DNA of 64,000 nt from Streptomyces sp. NRRL F-6492 (GTDB taxonomy: Bacteria > Actinomycetota > Actinomycetes > Streptomycetales > Streptomycetaceae). Position numbers and translations under genes: made by a program. Within the stretch, counting starts at the first letter, position 1. Each line of letters opens with the position of its first letter. The notes under the pieces were generated by a model. It made no database searches. It was not told the origin of the DNA and saw nothing but the letters and a program-made list of their open reading frames with translations. The stretch is taken from assembly GCF_001280125.1 (NCBI RefSeq), contig NZ_LGEG01000225.1:1-64000 (forward strand), given 5' to 3'. Positions 33,391 through 41,883 of this stretch are shown in pieces.

Positions 33391-33819
33391 TCAGTGCCGC
33401 AGGGCCCGGCCGATCTCCGCCTTCGTCACGCCGGAGAGCTGCCGATTGCTGCGCGCCGTACCGGACTTGGACTTCCCCGGCGGGACGGCGCCGACGTTCA
33501 GGACGACGGAGTCGAGCAGTTTCCCGTCGGCGTCGCGGAAGTCGACCTCGACCGTGTAGTCGGCGTCCTGGTCCTTCGGGTTGGTCGCGGTGATCTCCGC
33601 GACCGTCCGGTCCCCGTCGGCCCGGGGCTCCCCGGCCTTCACGTCGCCCTTCGCGTCCACCCCGTCCCTGACCTCGTCCATCTTCCGCTCGGCGGCCGAG
33701 GCGACCGCGGCCGTCGCGGAGGAGACGGCACCGCCGGCCGCGTCCTCGGCGGCGTCGCAGCCGGTGGTGAGGGCGAGCGCCGCCGCGAGGGTCAGGACGG
33801 CGCCGGCGGTGCGTCCCAT
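33391..33819 (-). CDS. putative lipoprotein with FxLYD-like domain
   Basis: 142 residues from ATG at 33819. Signal sequence MGRTAGAVLTLAAALALTTGC with a lipobox-like LTTGC, so probably a lipoprotein, though Thr at -3 is unusual. The mature part starts with an Ala/Ser-rich helix and ends in a beta-sandwich-like domain (VAEITATNPKDQDADYTVEV, SVVLNVGAVPPGKSKSGTARS) of the FxLYD type. Surface role unknown. Lies 5 bp after the membrane gene upstream. Confidence 0.75.
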   Translation of the reverse strand: MGRTAGAVLTLAAALALTTGCDAAEDAAGGAVSSATAAVASAAERKMDEVRDGVDAKGDVKAGEPRADGDRTVAEITATNPKDQDADYTVEVDFRDADGKLLDSVVLNVGAVPPGKSKSGTARSNRQLSGVTKAEIGRALRH

Positions 33820-33824
33820 GCCCG

Positions 33825-34325
33825 TCAGTACCTCTCGCCCGGGCCGTACGCGTCGTCCGTGGCCAGCGCCCAGATCACGAAGATCGAGACGGCCATGGAG
33901 AAGAGCGCCCACCACGGCTGGTAGGGCAGGAAGAGGAAGTGGAAGAGGATGTTGAGGGAGGCGAGCGCGATGCCGGAGACCCGGCCCCACTCGGCGCCCT
34001 TGAGGACGCCGTAGCCGACGATCACGAGGATCACGCCCAGGATCAGGTGGATCCAGCCCCAGGCGGTCAGGTTGAACTTGAAGACGTAGTCGCCGACACG
34101 GGTGTAGACGTCGTCCTGGGCGATGCCGGCGATGCCCTGGAAGACGTCCATGAAGCCGATGACCAGCATGAGGACACCGGCGAAGAGGGTGCCGCCGGAG
34201 GCCCAGGCGCCCGCGGCGCTCTGCTTGCGGGGCGGGGCGGCGTTCGGGTTGCGGGGCGGCGCGGCGTGCTGGCCCTGGCTCTGGCCCTGGCCCGGACGCG
34301 CGGTCCCGTCGTCGTTCTGGCTCAT
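33825..34325 (-). CDS. small four-helix membrane protein (DUF7144-like)
   Basis: 166 residues. Residues 1-40 are Gln/Pro rich, then four membrane helices (about 45-65, 88-108, 115-132, 138-156). The phrases FAGVLMLVIGFMDVFQGIAG and GWIHLILGVILVIVGYGVLKG are characteristic of a widespread actinobacterial membrane family. Function unknown. Followed closely by the lipoprotein gene. Confidence 0.85.
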   Translation of the reverse strand: MSQNDDGTARPGQGQSQGQHAAPPRNPNAAPPRKQSAAGAWASGGTLFAGVLMLVIGFMDVFQGIAGIAQDDVYTRVGDYVFKFNLTAWGWIHLILGVILVIVGYGVLKGAEWGRVSGIALASLNILFHFLFLPYQPWWALFSMAVSIFVIWALATDDAYGPGERY

Positions 34326-34362
34326 GGGCCCATCGTGGGAGCGCTCGCCCGCCGGCGAACCT

Positions 34363-35160
34363 TTAACTGGGCCGTACGAGTGAACGCAGGAAGGCGTCCA
34401 GGGCCGCGTCGAACTCCTCCGGCCGCTCCAGGTTGGGCAGGTGCGCGGCCCGCTCGACCACCACGAGCGTGGAGCCGGGGATCAGCGCGTGCGTCTCCTC
34501 CGCGTCGGCGACCGGGGTGTACGTGTCGTCCCGGCCGACCACGACGAGCGCGGGCACGGCGGCGGCGGCGAGGGACTCCCGGTAGTCGGGGCGTTCGGCC
34601 CGGCCGCGCAGGGCGGCCGCCGCCGCGACGGGGTCGGTGGCGCGCATCATGCGGTGGACGTGGGGCGCGGCGTGCGCGTTGTACGGGGCGACCATCCGGT
34701 CGAGGACCTCGTCGGCGTACCCCCGCATGCCCTCGGCGAGGAGCCGGTCGGCCGTGGCGTTCCGGTCGGCCCTCCCCTCCTCGGTCTCGGCGGCGGGGAA
34801 GGTGTCCGCGAGGACCAGGCCCCGGACGCGGCCGGAGTGGCGGCGGTGGAACTCCATGACGACCTGGCCGCCCATGGAGAGCCCGGCGAGGACGCAGTCC
34901 TCGACGCCGAGGCCGTCGAGGAGGGCCGCCAGGTCCCCGGCGAAGACGTCGAGGCCGACGGCCTTCGCGTCCGTCGCGAGCGGGGTGGCGCCGTAACCGC
35001 GCAGGTCGGGGGCGATCACCCGGTGCGTGCGGGAGAAGCGGTCGAGCTGCGGCCGCCACATCGTGTGGTCGAAGGGGTGGCCGTGGACGAGGAGGAGGAC
35101 GGGCCCGGAGCCCCGGTCCTCGTAGAAGGTCTCGGTACCGGCTGTTCGGGAGACGGGCAT
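34363..35160 (-). CDS. alpha/beta hydrolase
   Basis: 265 residues, complete hydrolase fold: oxyanion region LLLVHGHPFDHTMWRPQL, nucleophile elbow GLSMGGQVV (Ser at about 95), acid PALVVVGRDDTYTP, and catalytic His in VVVERAAHLPNLERPEEF. Cytoplasmic. Substrate unknown; lactonase, esterase or haloperoxidase-type activity are possible. It is divergent from a MocR-type regulator gene with only 77 bp between the two coding sequences, so is a likely target of it. Confidence 0.9.
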   Translation of the reverse strand: MPVSRTAGTETFYEDRGSGPVLLLVHGHPFDHTMWRPQLDRFSRTHRVIAPDLRGYGATPLATDAKAVGLDVFAGDLAALLDGLGVEDCVLAGLSMGGQVVMEFHRRHSGRVRGLVLADTFPAAETEEGRADRNATADRLLAEGMRGYADEVLDRMVAPYNAHAAPHVHRMMRATDPVAAAAALRGRAERPDYRESLAAAAVPALVVVGRDDTYTPVADAEETHALIPGSTLVVVERAAHLPNLERPEEFDAALDAFLRSLVRPS

Positions 35161-35187
35161 GACGGCAGGCTAGGCAGCGCCGACTCG

Positions 35188-35221
35188 TCGGTGCAATGAA
35201 ATCTTTGCCCTCGGTGCAATG
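35188..35221 (+). promoter_or_regulatory. 11-bp direct repeats before the MocR-type gene
   Basis: tcggtgcaatg occurs at 35188-35198 and 35211-35221, spaced 23 bp centre to centre, about two helical turns. MocR regulators commonly bind direct repeats in the gap to a divergent target gene. The first repeat covers the most upstream possible ATG (35196), which argues for the later start. Confidence 0.55.
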
Positions 35222-35237
35222 GGAGAAGGGGTGCCCC

Positions 35238-36572
35238 GTGGAGGAGTACCGGAGGATCGCGGACCGCGTCGAGGCGGCCGTGCGGGACGGACGGCTGAGA
35301 CCCGGCGACCGGCTGCCGCCGCAGCGCGTCTTCGCCCGGCGGCACGGGATCGCGAACTCGACGGCGATCCGGGTGTACGGCGAGCTGGCGCGCAGGGGCC
35401 TGGTCGTCGGCGAGGTCGGGCGCGGCACCTTCGTCCGGGCGGCGCCCCCGCTCCCGGCGCCCGCGCTCGTCGAGGCGACCGGGGCCGCGCCCGTCGACCT
35501 CCAGCTCAACTACCCGGTCGTGGACGGCCAGCCGGAGCTGATGGCCCGCGCGCTCACGGCCCTCGCCCGGCCCGGCGTCCTCACCGGGGCCCTGGCCCGC
35601 CCGGCCGCCGCCGACGGCACCCCGGAGGCCCGCGACGCGGCCGTGTCCGTGCTCGCCGGGCCCGGCTGGGCCCCGGACCCCGGGAGCGTCCTCTTCGCCG
35701 GGAGCGGTCGCCGGGCCGTCGCCGCCGCGCTCTCCGCGCTCGTGCCGCCCGGCGGGCGCCTGGGCGTCGAGGAGCTCACGTACCCCCCGCTCAAGGCCGT
35801 CGCCGAACGGCTCGGCATCCGGCTCGTGCCCCTCGCCCTCGACGCGGAGGGGGTGCGGCCCGAGGCCCTCGCGGCGGCCCACCGGGCGGCGCCGCTCGCC
35901 GCCGTCTACCTCCAGCCGACCCTGCACAACCCGCTCGCGGCGACCGCCGGGGAGGCACGGCGGGCCGCGCTCGCCGAACTCCTGCGCGGGCTCGACCTGA
36001 CGGCCGTCGAGGACGCCACCTGGGCCTTCCTCGACCCCGGGGCGCCCGCCCCGCTCGCCGCCCGCGCGCCCGAGCGGGTCGTCCTGGTGGACAGCCTCTC
36101 CAAGCGGCTCGCCCCCGGCCTGACCGTCGGCTACCTCGTCGTCCCCGGCCGGCTGCGCGCGGCGGTCGCGGAGGCGCTGCGCTCCGGTGCGTGGACGGCC
36201 GACGGGCTCGCCCTCGCCGCCGCCACCCGCTGGGCCGGGGACGGGACGGTCGCGGAGACCGCCGCCGCCAAGCGGGCGGACGCGGCGGCCCGGCACGCCC
36301 TGGTCCTGCGGCGGCTCGCCGGACAGGCGCTCCGGACCTCCCCGCACGCCTACTTCTGCTGGTGGGAGCTGCCCGCGCCCTGGCGCGCCGAGACCTTCGC
36401 GGCGGCGGCCGCCGCACGCGCGGGCGTGGCCGTCACCCCGGGGAGCGCCTTCGCGGTGGGACCGGGGACGGCGCCCGGCGCGGTCCGGGTGGGCCTGGCC
36501 TCGCCGCCGCACGCCGTGCTCGACGGGGCCCTCGCCCGCCTCGCGGCCCTCGCGGCGGCCGGCCCCGGCTGA
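35238..36572 (+). CDS. MocR/PdxR-type regulator (GntR HTH fused to aminotransferase fold)
   Basis: About 444 residues from GTG at 35238, behind the ribosome site GAGAAGGGG; an ATG at 35196 would add 14 residues. Residues 1-75 are a GntR winged helix (RLPPQRVFARRHGIANSTAI, ARRGLVVGEVGRGTFVR). The rest is a fold-type I PLP domain with the cofactor lysine in LVDSLSKRLAPG (Lys289) and VEDATWAF. MocR proteins sense PLP or amino-acid derivatives and often control a divergent gene, here the alpha/beta hydrolase. Confidence 0.9.
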   Translation: MEEYRRIADRVEAAVRDGRLRPGDRLPPQRVFARRHGIANSTAIRVYGELARRGLVVGEVGRGTFVRAAPPLPAPALVEATGAAPVDLQLNYPVVDGQPELMARALTALARPGVLTGALARPAAADGTPEARDAAVSVLAGPGWAPDPGSVLFAGSGRRAVAAALSALVPPGGRLGVEELTYPPLKAVAERLGIRLVPLALDAEGVRPEALAAAHRAAPLAAVYLQPTLHNPLAATAGEARRAALAELLRGLDLTAVEDATWAFLDPGAPAPLAARAPERVVLVDSLSKRLAPGLTVGYLVVPGRLRAAVAEALRSGAWTADGLALAAATRWAGDGTVAETAAAKRADAAARHALVLRRLAGQALRTSPHAYFCWWELPAPWRAETFAAAAAARAGVAVTPGSAFAVGPGTAPGAVRVGLASPPHAVLDGALARLAALAAAGPG

Positions 36573-36668
36573 TCCACTTGCGGCGCACCGGCCGCGGGTG
36601 TGCCCTGGAGGGTGCGGGAACCGGGGGACGAGAGGCGCGGAGGCGCCAGAGACGAAGGAGCTCCTGCC

Positions 36669-37076
36669 ATGGCCGCACACGCAGCGGTGCCCGCCCGGCG
36701 GCGCCAGGTCAGCACCCACGGCTGGGCCGTGCCGATCACGATCGGCGTCCTGTACGGCTTCTACGCCGAGACGAACGCCCGCCACGGCGGTCCCCTCGCC
36801 CTGAGCCAGCTCTGGATCGGCCTCGTCTCCGCCGTCGTGCTCTCCGTGGCGATCCACGCCCTCCACCGTTACGGCCGGGCCCTGCCCCGCGTGCCGCGCG
36901 CCGCCGCGTGGGGCGCCCTGGTGGGCGTCTCGGTCGGCTACGCCTACAGCCTCACCGACGCCACCGTGCTCTCGTCGAGCGGGCTCGGCCTGGCGTCCGC
37001 CCTGGCCACCACGGTCGCCGCCCACTACGCCTTCTACACCCACGAGGACGCGGCGGGCCGTCCCGCGACCCGCTGA
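36669..37076 (+). CDS. small membrane protein
   Basis: 135 residues from ATG at 36669 (upstream frame rejected as non-coding; AAGGAG at 36655-36660 is the ribosome site). Four membrane helices (about 17-35, 45-62, 78-95, 100-118), cytoplasmic tails. Conserved in Streptomyces; no known function. Lies 36 bp before an ABC exporter and may be cotranscribed with it. Confidence 0.8.
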   Translation: MAAHAAVPARRRQVSTHGWAVPITIGVLYGFYAETNARHGGPLALSQLWIGLVSAVVLSVAIHALHRYGRALPRVPRAAAWGALVGVSVGYAYSLTDATVLSSSGLGLASALATTVAAHYAFYTHEDAAGRPATR

Positions 37077-37112
37077 CCGCAACCCGGACGCCCGGGACGA
37101 CGGAGGAACCGC

Positions 37113-38081
37113 ATGACCGACCTCGCCGTCGAGACCGAGGACCTGGTCAAGGTCTTCGGCAGCAACCGCGCCGTGGACGGCGTCGACCTGCGCGTCCCCG
37201 CCGGGACCGTCTACGGGGTCCTCGGCCCCAACGGCGCCGGCAAGACGACCGTCGTCAAGATGCTCGCCACCCTGCTCCGCCCGGACGGCGGCCGGGCCGG
37301 CGTCTTCGGCAAGGACGTCGTCAAGGACGCCGACGCCGTACGCGGGCGCGTGAGCCTCACCGGCCAGTACGCCTCCGTCGACGAGGACCTGACCGGCACG
37401 GAGAACCTGGTCCTCCTCGCCCGGCTGCTCGGCCACTCCCGGCCCGCCGCTCGCGAGCGCTCGGAGCAGCTGCTCGCCGCGTTCGGGCTCGCGGAGGCCG
37501 CCGACCGGCAGATCAAGAACTACTCGGGCGGCATGCGGCGCCGCATCGACATCGCCGCGTCCATCCTCAACACCCCCGACCTGCTCTTCCTCGACGAACC
37601 GACGACCGGCCTCGACCCGCGCAGCCGCAACCAGGTCTGGGACATCGTCCGCGCGGTGGTCGCCCAGGGCACCACCGTCCTGCTGACCACCCAGTACCTG
37701 GACGAGGCGGACCAGCTGGCCTCCCGCGTCGCCGTCATCGACCACGGCAGGGTGATCGCGGAGGGCACGAAGGGCGAGCTGAAGGCCTCGGTCGGCTCGG
37801 GCTCGGTGCACGTGCGGCTCCGGGACCCCGAGCGGCGGCGGGAGGCCGAGCGGGTCCTGCGCGGCGCGCTGCGCGCCACCGTGCAGCTCGACCCGGACCC
37901 GGTCGCGCTCACCGCCGCCGTCGACGGCCACGGGACGGACCTCGGGGCCGCCGAGCAGGCGGCGCGGGCGCTCGCGGAGCTGGCGCGGGCCGGGATCACG
38001 GTCGACAGCTTCGCGCTCGGGCAGCCCAGCCTCGACGAGGTGTTCCTGGCGCTGACGGACAAGAAGGGAACGGCGGCATGA
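37113..38081 (+). CDS. DrrA-type ABC transporter ATP-binding protein
   Basis: 322 residues. Walker [10 protein letters not shown] at 38-46, Q-loop [15 protein letters not shown], signature [13 protein letters not shown], Walker [20 protein letters not shown]-loop [14 protein letters not shown]. The C-terminal extension ([16 protein letters not shown]...) matches the daunorubicin-resistance DrrA subfamily, which with DrrB exports hydrophobic compounds. Stop overlaps the permease start as ATGA. Confidence 0.93.
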   Translation: MTDLAVETEDLVKVFGSNRAVDGVDLRVPAGTVYGVLGPNGAGKTTVVKMLATLLRPDGGRAGVFGKDVVKDADAVRGRVSLTGQYASVDEDLTGTENLVLLARLLGHSRPAARERSEQLLAAFGLAEAADRQIKNYSGGMRRRIDIAASILNTPDLLFLDEPTTGLDPRSRNQVWDIVRAVVAQGTTVLLTTQYLDEADQLASRVAVIDHGRVIAEGTKGELKASVGSGSVHVRLRDPERRREAERVLRGALRATVQLDPDPVALTAAVDGHGTDLGAAEQAARALAELARAGITVDSFALGQPSLDEVFLALTDKKGTAA

Positions 38082-38944
38082 CCACCGTCACCACCGGCAA
38101 GGACACGAAGGGCACCGACACCGCCGAGTTCACCGCCCCCCGGGCGGAGGAGCTGGCGGAACTGCTCGTGGGACGGTCGCGGCCGCCCCGCCCCGGCGCG
38201 CTCTCCGCCTCGATGACGTTCGGCTGGCGGGCCATGCTGAAGATCAAGCACGTGCCGGAGCAGCTGTTCGACGTGACGGCGTTCCCGATCATGATGGTGC
38301 TGATGTACACGTACCTCTTCGGGGGCGCGCTGGCCGGCTCGGTCTCCTCGTACGTGCAGTTCCTGCTGCCGGGCATCCTGGTGATGAGCGTCGTGATGAT
38401 CACGATGTACACGGGCGTCTCGGTCAACACCGACATCGAGAAGGGCGTCTTCGACCGCTTCCGCACGCTGCCGATCTGGCGTCCGGCGCCGATGGTCGGC
38501 TACCTCCTCGGCGACGTCGTGCGCTATCTGATCGCCTCGGCCGTGATGCTGACGGTCGGCGTGGTCATCGGCTACCGGCCGGCCGGCGGGCTCCCCGGCG
38601 TGCTCCTCGGGATCGCGCTGCTCATGGTGTTCTCGTTCGCCTTCTCGTGGATCTGGACCATGTTCGGCCTGCTGCTGCGCAGCGAGAAGTCCGTGATGGG
38701 CGTCTCGATGATGGTGATCTTCCCGCTGACCTTCCTGTCGAACGTCTTCGTCGACCCGAAGACCATGCCGGGCTGGCTCCAGGCCTTCGTGAACAACAAC
38801 CCGGTGACCCATGTGGCGAGCGCGGTCCGCGAACTGATGGCGGGCGGCTGGCCGGGCGCCGACATCGCCTGGTCCCTGGGCTGGTCGGCGCTGTTCGTCC
38901 TGGTCTTCGGCTGGGTCACGATGCGGCTGTACAACCGCAAGTAG
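38078..38944 (+). CDS. DrrB-type ABC transporter permease
   Basis: 288 residues from ATG at 38078. A soluble N-terminus of about 55 residues, then six membrane helices; the ABC-2 signature region is [20 protein letters not shown] followed by [15 protein letters not shown]. Forms the membrane part of an exporter with the preceding ATPase. Substrate unknown; resistance to a lipophilic antibiotic is one option. Confidence 0.93.
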   Translation: MTTVTTGKDTKGTDTAEFTAPRAEELAELLVGRSRPPRPGALSASMTFGWRAMLKIKHVPEQLFDVTAFPIMMVLMYTYLFGGALAGSVSSYVQFLLPGILVMSVVMITMYTGVSVNTDIEKGVFDRFRTLPIWRPAPMVGYLLGDVVRYLIASAVMLTVGVVIGYRPAGGLPGVLLGIALLMVFSFAFSWIWTMFGLLLRSEKSVMGVSMMVIFPLTFLSNVFVDPKTMPGWLQAFVNNNPVTHVASAVRELMAGGWPGADIAWSLGWSALFVLVFGWVTMRLYNRK

Positions 38945-38978
38945 CGGGCGTACGGGGGGTCGGGGCGGGTCCGGCGGA

Positions 38979-38999
38979 CCGGGGCCGGACGGGCCCCGG
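38979..38999 (+). terminator. possible terminator after the exporter operon
   Basis: ccggggcc (38979-38986) and ggccccgg (38992-38999) can form an 8-bp stem between the exporter and the convergent VOC gene. Confidence 0.4.
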
Positions 39000-39002
39000 A
39001 CG

Positions 39003-39377
39003 TCAGGAGGCCGTGCGCGGGACGGTCTGCTGGACCGACCAGCGGTTGCCGTCGGGGTCGGCGAAGTACACGAAGGAGCCCCAGGGCAGGTCGTCGACGT
39101 CGCTGACCTCGACGCCGCGCGCGGCGAGGTCGTCGTGGGCCTCCTGGATGTCGGCGACGACGACCTGGAGGTTGTCGAGCGAGCCCGGCTCCATTCCGGT
39201 GACGCCCCTGCCGAGGGCGATCGAGCAGGCCGAGCCGGGCGGGGTGAGCTGGACGAAGCGGACGTCCTCGCTCACGGTGACGTCGTGGTCGGCGTGGAAG
39301 CCGACCTTCTCGTAGAAGGCCTTGGCCCGGTCGACGTCGGTGACGGGGACGCCGATCAGCTCCAGCTTGATGTCCAT
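39003..39377 (-). CDS. VOC superfamily (glyoxalase-like) protein
   Basis: 124 residues, one paired beta-alpha-beta-beta-beta VOC module (LELIGVPVTDVDRAKAFYEK, FVYFADPDGNRWSVQQT). Small single-domain VOC proteins bind a metal and act on diverse small molecules or bind antibiotics. Substrate unknown. Confidence 0.88.
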   Translation of the reverse strand: MDIKLELIGVPVTDVDRAKAFYEKVGFHADHDVTVSEDVRFVQLTPPGSACSIALGRGVTGMEPGSLDNLQVVVADIQEAHDDLAARGVEVSDVDDLPWGSFVYFADPDGNRWSVQQTVPRTAS

Positions 39378-39404
39378 GGCGGGCTCCTCACGCTCCTCAC
39401 GGGC

Positions 39405-39431
39405 GGTGGGGCCGCACCGCGCGGCCCCACC
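39405..39431 (-). terminator. terminator of the universal stress gene
   Basis: ggtggggccgc (39405-39415) and gcggccccacc (39421-39431), an 11-bp stem with a 5-nt loop, downstream of the stress-protein gene on the minus strand. Confidence 0.55.
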
Positions 39432-39488
39432 GGCATCATGCGCCGGGAGGCCGCGCGCCGCCGCTCGGGGAGGTCCGGGGGCGGGGAC

Positions 39489-39914
39489 CTACTCGCCCCG
39501 GACGACCACGACCGGGCAGGGCGCGTGCTGGGCGACCTGGGTGGAGACCGAGCCGAGGACGGCCGCCCGGAAGCCGCCGCGGCCGCGGTCGCCGACGACG
39601 AGGAGGCTCGCGCCCTTCGCCACGTCGACCAGGGCCTGCGAGGCGTTGCCGCCGACCACCGTGCGGGTGGCGGCGGCGGCCTCCTCCGGGGTGAGCGCGT
39701 CGGCCAGGGCCCGGTCCAGGATCTGCGCGGCGAGCCGCTCGGGGTCGAACTCCGCCGGGACGCCCGGCATCAGCGTCGCCCACGAGGCCGGGTACTCCCA
39801 GCCGATGACCGCCTCCAGGGTGTCCCCGGTCAGGGCGGCCTGTCCGGCCGCCCACCTCAGGGCCTTCAGGGAAGGCTCCGACCCGTCCACGCCCACCACG
39901 ATCCTGCCGGCCAC
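39489..39914 (-). CDS. universal stress protein (UspA family)
   Basis: 141 residues from GTG at 39914, chosen because GGAGG precedes it at good spacing and the protein then begins VAGRIVVGVDGSEPSLKALR as is usual. The ATP-binding loop is present near the C-terminus (VVGDRGRGGFRAAVLGSVS). Probably ATP-binding, induced in stasis or hypoxia. Confidence 0.9.
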   Translation of the reverse strand: MAGRIVVGVDGSEPSLKALRWAAGQAALTGDTLEAVIGWEYPASWATLMPGVPAEFDPERLAAQILDRALADALTPEEAAAATRTVVGGNASQALVDVAKGASLLVVGDRGRGGFRAAVLGSVSTQVAQHAPCPVVVVRGE

Positions 39915-39988
39915 GGCCGACCTCCGTTCGCTGTACGACACGTCCGTGCGATCCGCCCCCAACGTAACAAATGGGGTGTCGTGGCCGG

Positions 39989-40612
39989 TCAGTCGAGGCG
40001 CAGGTCGGCCAGTTGGCGTGCGAACGGCACGACCTCGTCCTCGTCCGCCTCCCGGGCCGGCCGGGCCGCGACCGCGTCCGCGAACTCGTACCCGGCGCGG
40101 TTGATCCGGGCGGGCAGCCCCTCGGTGTACTCGTCGCCGCCCGAGCCCCAGTCCTCCGAGGCCGCGTAGACGGCGGTCGGGACGGTGAGGGCCCGCAGGT
40201 AGGCGAAGAGCGGCCGCAGGGCGTGGTCCAGGACGAGCGAGTGGCGGGCGGTGCCGCCGGTCGCCCCGATCAGGACCGGGACGCCGGTCAGCGCGGTCGG
40301 GTCGACCAGGTCGAAGAACGACTTGAACAGACCGCTGTACGAGGCCGTGAAGACCGGGGTCACCGCGATGACGCCGTCCGCGCCGGTCACCGCGTCGATC
40401 GCCTCCTGGAGCCTCCCGGAGGGGAAGCCGGTGACGAAGTCGTTCGCGATGTCGACGGCCAGGTCGCGCAGTTCGACCACCTCGACGTCGACGGCGTACT
40501 CCTGCTCGGCGAGCCGGTAGCGGGCCGCTTGGAGGAGCCGGTCGGCGAGGAGCCGGGTCGAGGAGGGGCTGCTGAGGCCGGCCGAGACGGCGACCAGCTT
40601 GAGGGTGCGCAT
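39989..40612 (-). CDS. NAD(P)H-dependent FMN reductase
   Basis: 207 residues, flavodoxin-like fold: phosphate loop SAGLSSPSSTRLLADRL, VIAVTPVFTASYSGLFKSFF, and GATGGTARHSLVLDHALRPL. It would supply reduced FMN to the adjoining luciferase-like monooxygenase, whose gene ends 4 bp upstream. Together they form a two-component flavin monooxygenase. Confidence 0.9.
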   Translation of the reverse strand: MRTLKLVAVSAGLSSPSSTRLLADRLLQAARYRLAEQEYAVDVEVVELRDLAVDIANDFVTGFPSGRLQEAIDAVTGADGVIAVTPVFTASYSGLFKSFFDLVDPTALTGVPVLIGATGGTARHSLVLDHALRPLFAYLRALTVPTAVYAASEDWGSGGDEYTEGLPARINRAGYEFADAVAARPAREADEDEVVPFARQLADLRLD

Positions 40613-40616
40613 GACG

Positions 40617-41705
40617 TCAGACCTCCTGGGACTTCACGACGGCGGGGTGGAGCGGGGCGGTGTCCGGGACGCCGGCCGGGCGCAGGTTCGCGAACTCCTT
40701 GCGCAGCACCGGGACGACCTCCTCGCCGAGGATGTCGAGCTGCTCCAGGACGGTCTTCAGGGGCAGTCCGGCGTGGTCGACCAGGAACAGTTGGCGCTGG
40801 TAGTCGCCCGCGTACTCGCGGAAGGACAGGGTGCGCTCGATGACCTCCTGCGGGGAGCCGACGGTCAGCGGGGTCTCGCGGCTGAACTCCTCCAGGGAGG
40901 GGCCGTGGCCGTAGACCGGCGCGTTGTCGAAGTACGGGCGGAACTCCCGTACCGCGTCCTGCGAGTTCCTGCGCAGGAAGACCTGGCCGCCGAGGCCGAC
41001 GATCGCCTGCTCGGGGGTGCCGTGGCCGTAGTGCGCGTACCGCTGCCGGTAGAGCCGGACCATCTTCTCGGTGTGCTGCCTGGGCCAGAAGATGTGGTTC
41101 GCGAAGAAGCCGTCGCCGTAGTAGGCGGCCTGCTCGGCGATCTCCGGGGAGCGGATGGAGCCGTGCCAGACGAACGGCGGGACGCCGTCGAGCGGGCGCG
41201 GGGTGGCGGTGAAGCCCTGGAGGGCGGTGCGGAACTTCCCCTCCCAGTCCACCACGTCCTCCCTCCACAGCCGGTGGAGCAGCGCGTAGTTCTCGATGGC
41301 GAGCGGGATGCCCTGGCGGATGTCCTGGCCGAACCACGGGTAGACCGGGCCGGTGTTGCCGCGGCCCATCATCAGGTCCACGCGGCCGTCGGCGAGGTGC
41401 TGGAGGGTCGCGTAGTCCTCGGCGATCTTCACCGGGTCGTTGGTGGTGATCAGGGTCGTGGACGTGGACAGGATCAGGTTCTCCGTGCGGGCGGCGATGT
41501 GCCCGAGGAGGGTGGTGGGGGACGACGGGACGAACGGCGGGTTGTGGTGCTCCCCGGTCGCGAAGACGTCGAGTCCGACCTCCTCCGCCTTGAGCGCGAT
41601 GGCGACGGTGTCCTTGATGCGCTCGTGCTCGGTGGGGGTGCGGCCGGTGGTGGGGTCGGTCGTCACGTCGCCGACGGTGAAGATCCCGAACTGCATCGTG
41701 CTCAC
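40617..41705 (-). CDS. luciferase-like FMN-dependent monooxygenase
   Basis: 362 residues, bacterial luciferase TIM-barrel (QFGIFTVGDVTTDPTTGRTP, GLDVFATGEHHNPPFVPSSP, LATISTSTTLITTNDPVKIAEDY-like region, GRVDLMMGRGN). It closely matches the CE1758-type actinobacterial group, which is always paired with an FMN reductase, as here. Substrate unknown. A palindrome upstream may be the regulator site. Confidence 0.9.
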   Translation of the reverse strand: MSTMQFGIFTVGDVTTDPTTGRTPTEHERIKDTVAIALKAEEVGLDVFATGEHHNPPFVPSSPTTLLGHIAARTENLILSTSTTLITTNDPVKIAEDYATLQHLADGRVDLMMGRGNTGPVYPWFGQDIRQGIPLAIENYALLHRLWREDVVDWEGKFRTALQGFTATPRPLDGVPPFVWHGSIRSPEIAEQAAYYGDGFFANHIFWPRQHTEKMVRLYRQRYAHYGHGTPEQAIVGLGGQVFLRRNSQDAVREFRPYFDNAPVYGHGPSLEEFSRETPLTVGSPQEVIERTLSFREYAGDYQRQLFLVDHAGLPLKTVLEQLDILGEEVVPVLRKEFANLRPAGVPDTAPLHPAVVKSQEV

Positions 41706-41737
41706 CTCTCGCGTTCCCGGGTGCCTTTCCCGGCTAG

Positions 41738-41755
41738 TGGTTGAATCTTAAACCA
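41738..41755. promoter_or_regulatory. operator-like palindrome before the luciferase-like gene
   Basis: tggttgaatcttaaacca: the two 9-bp halves match as inverted repeats at 7 positions. It lies 33 bp upstream of the monooxygenase start, where a MarR-type repressor could block transcription. AT-rich compared with surroundings. Confidence 0.5.
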
Positions 41756-41869
41756 TCACGTCCAACGGTGCCACCGTCCGGGGTATTCCGGGGCCCCGCC
41801 CCCGGCGCGCGGCCCCGGACGTGAGCACCCCCACAAGCCGCCGCGAGCAGGGAGAACCCCGGGCTCCCG

Positions 41870-41883
41870 TAGAGTTCGGCGGC
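41870..41883 (+). promoter_or_regulatory. -10 box giving a probable leaderless cobL mRNA
   Basis: TAGAGT at 41870-41875 lies 8 nt before the GTG at 41884 and no ribosome site is present. This is the usual arrangement of leaderless Streptomyces genes and favours 41884 over 41821 as the cobL start. Confidence 0.5.

Noticed and set aside
35016..37931. 971-codon minus frame over the MocR-type gene and ABC ATPase
   Set aside because: Antisense to clearly real genes; no recognisable domain.
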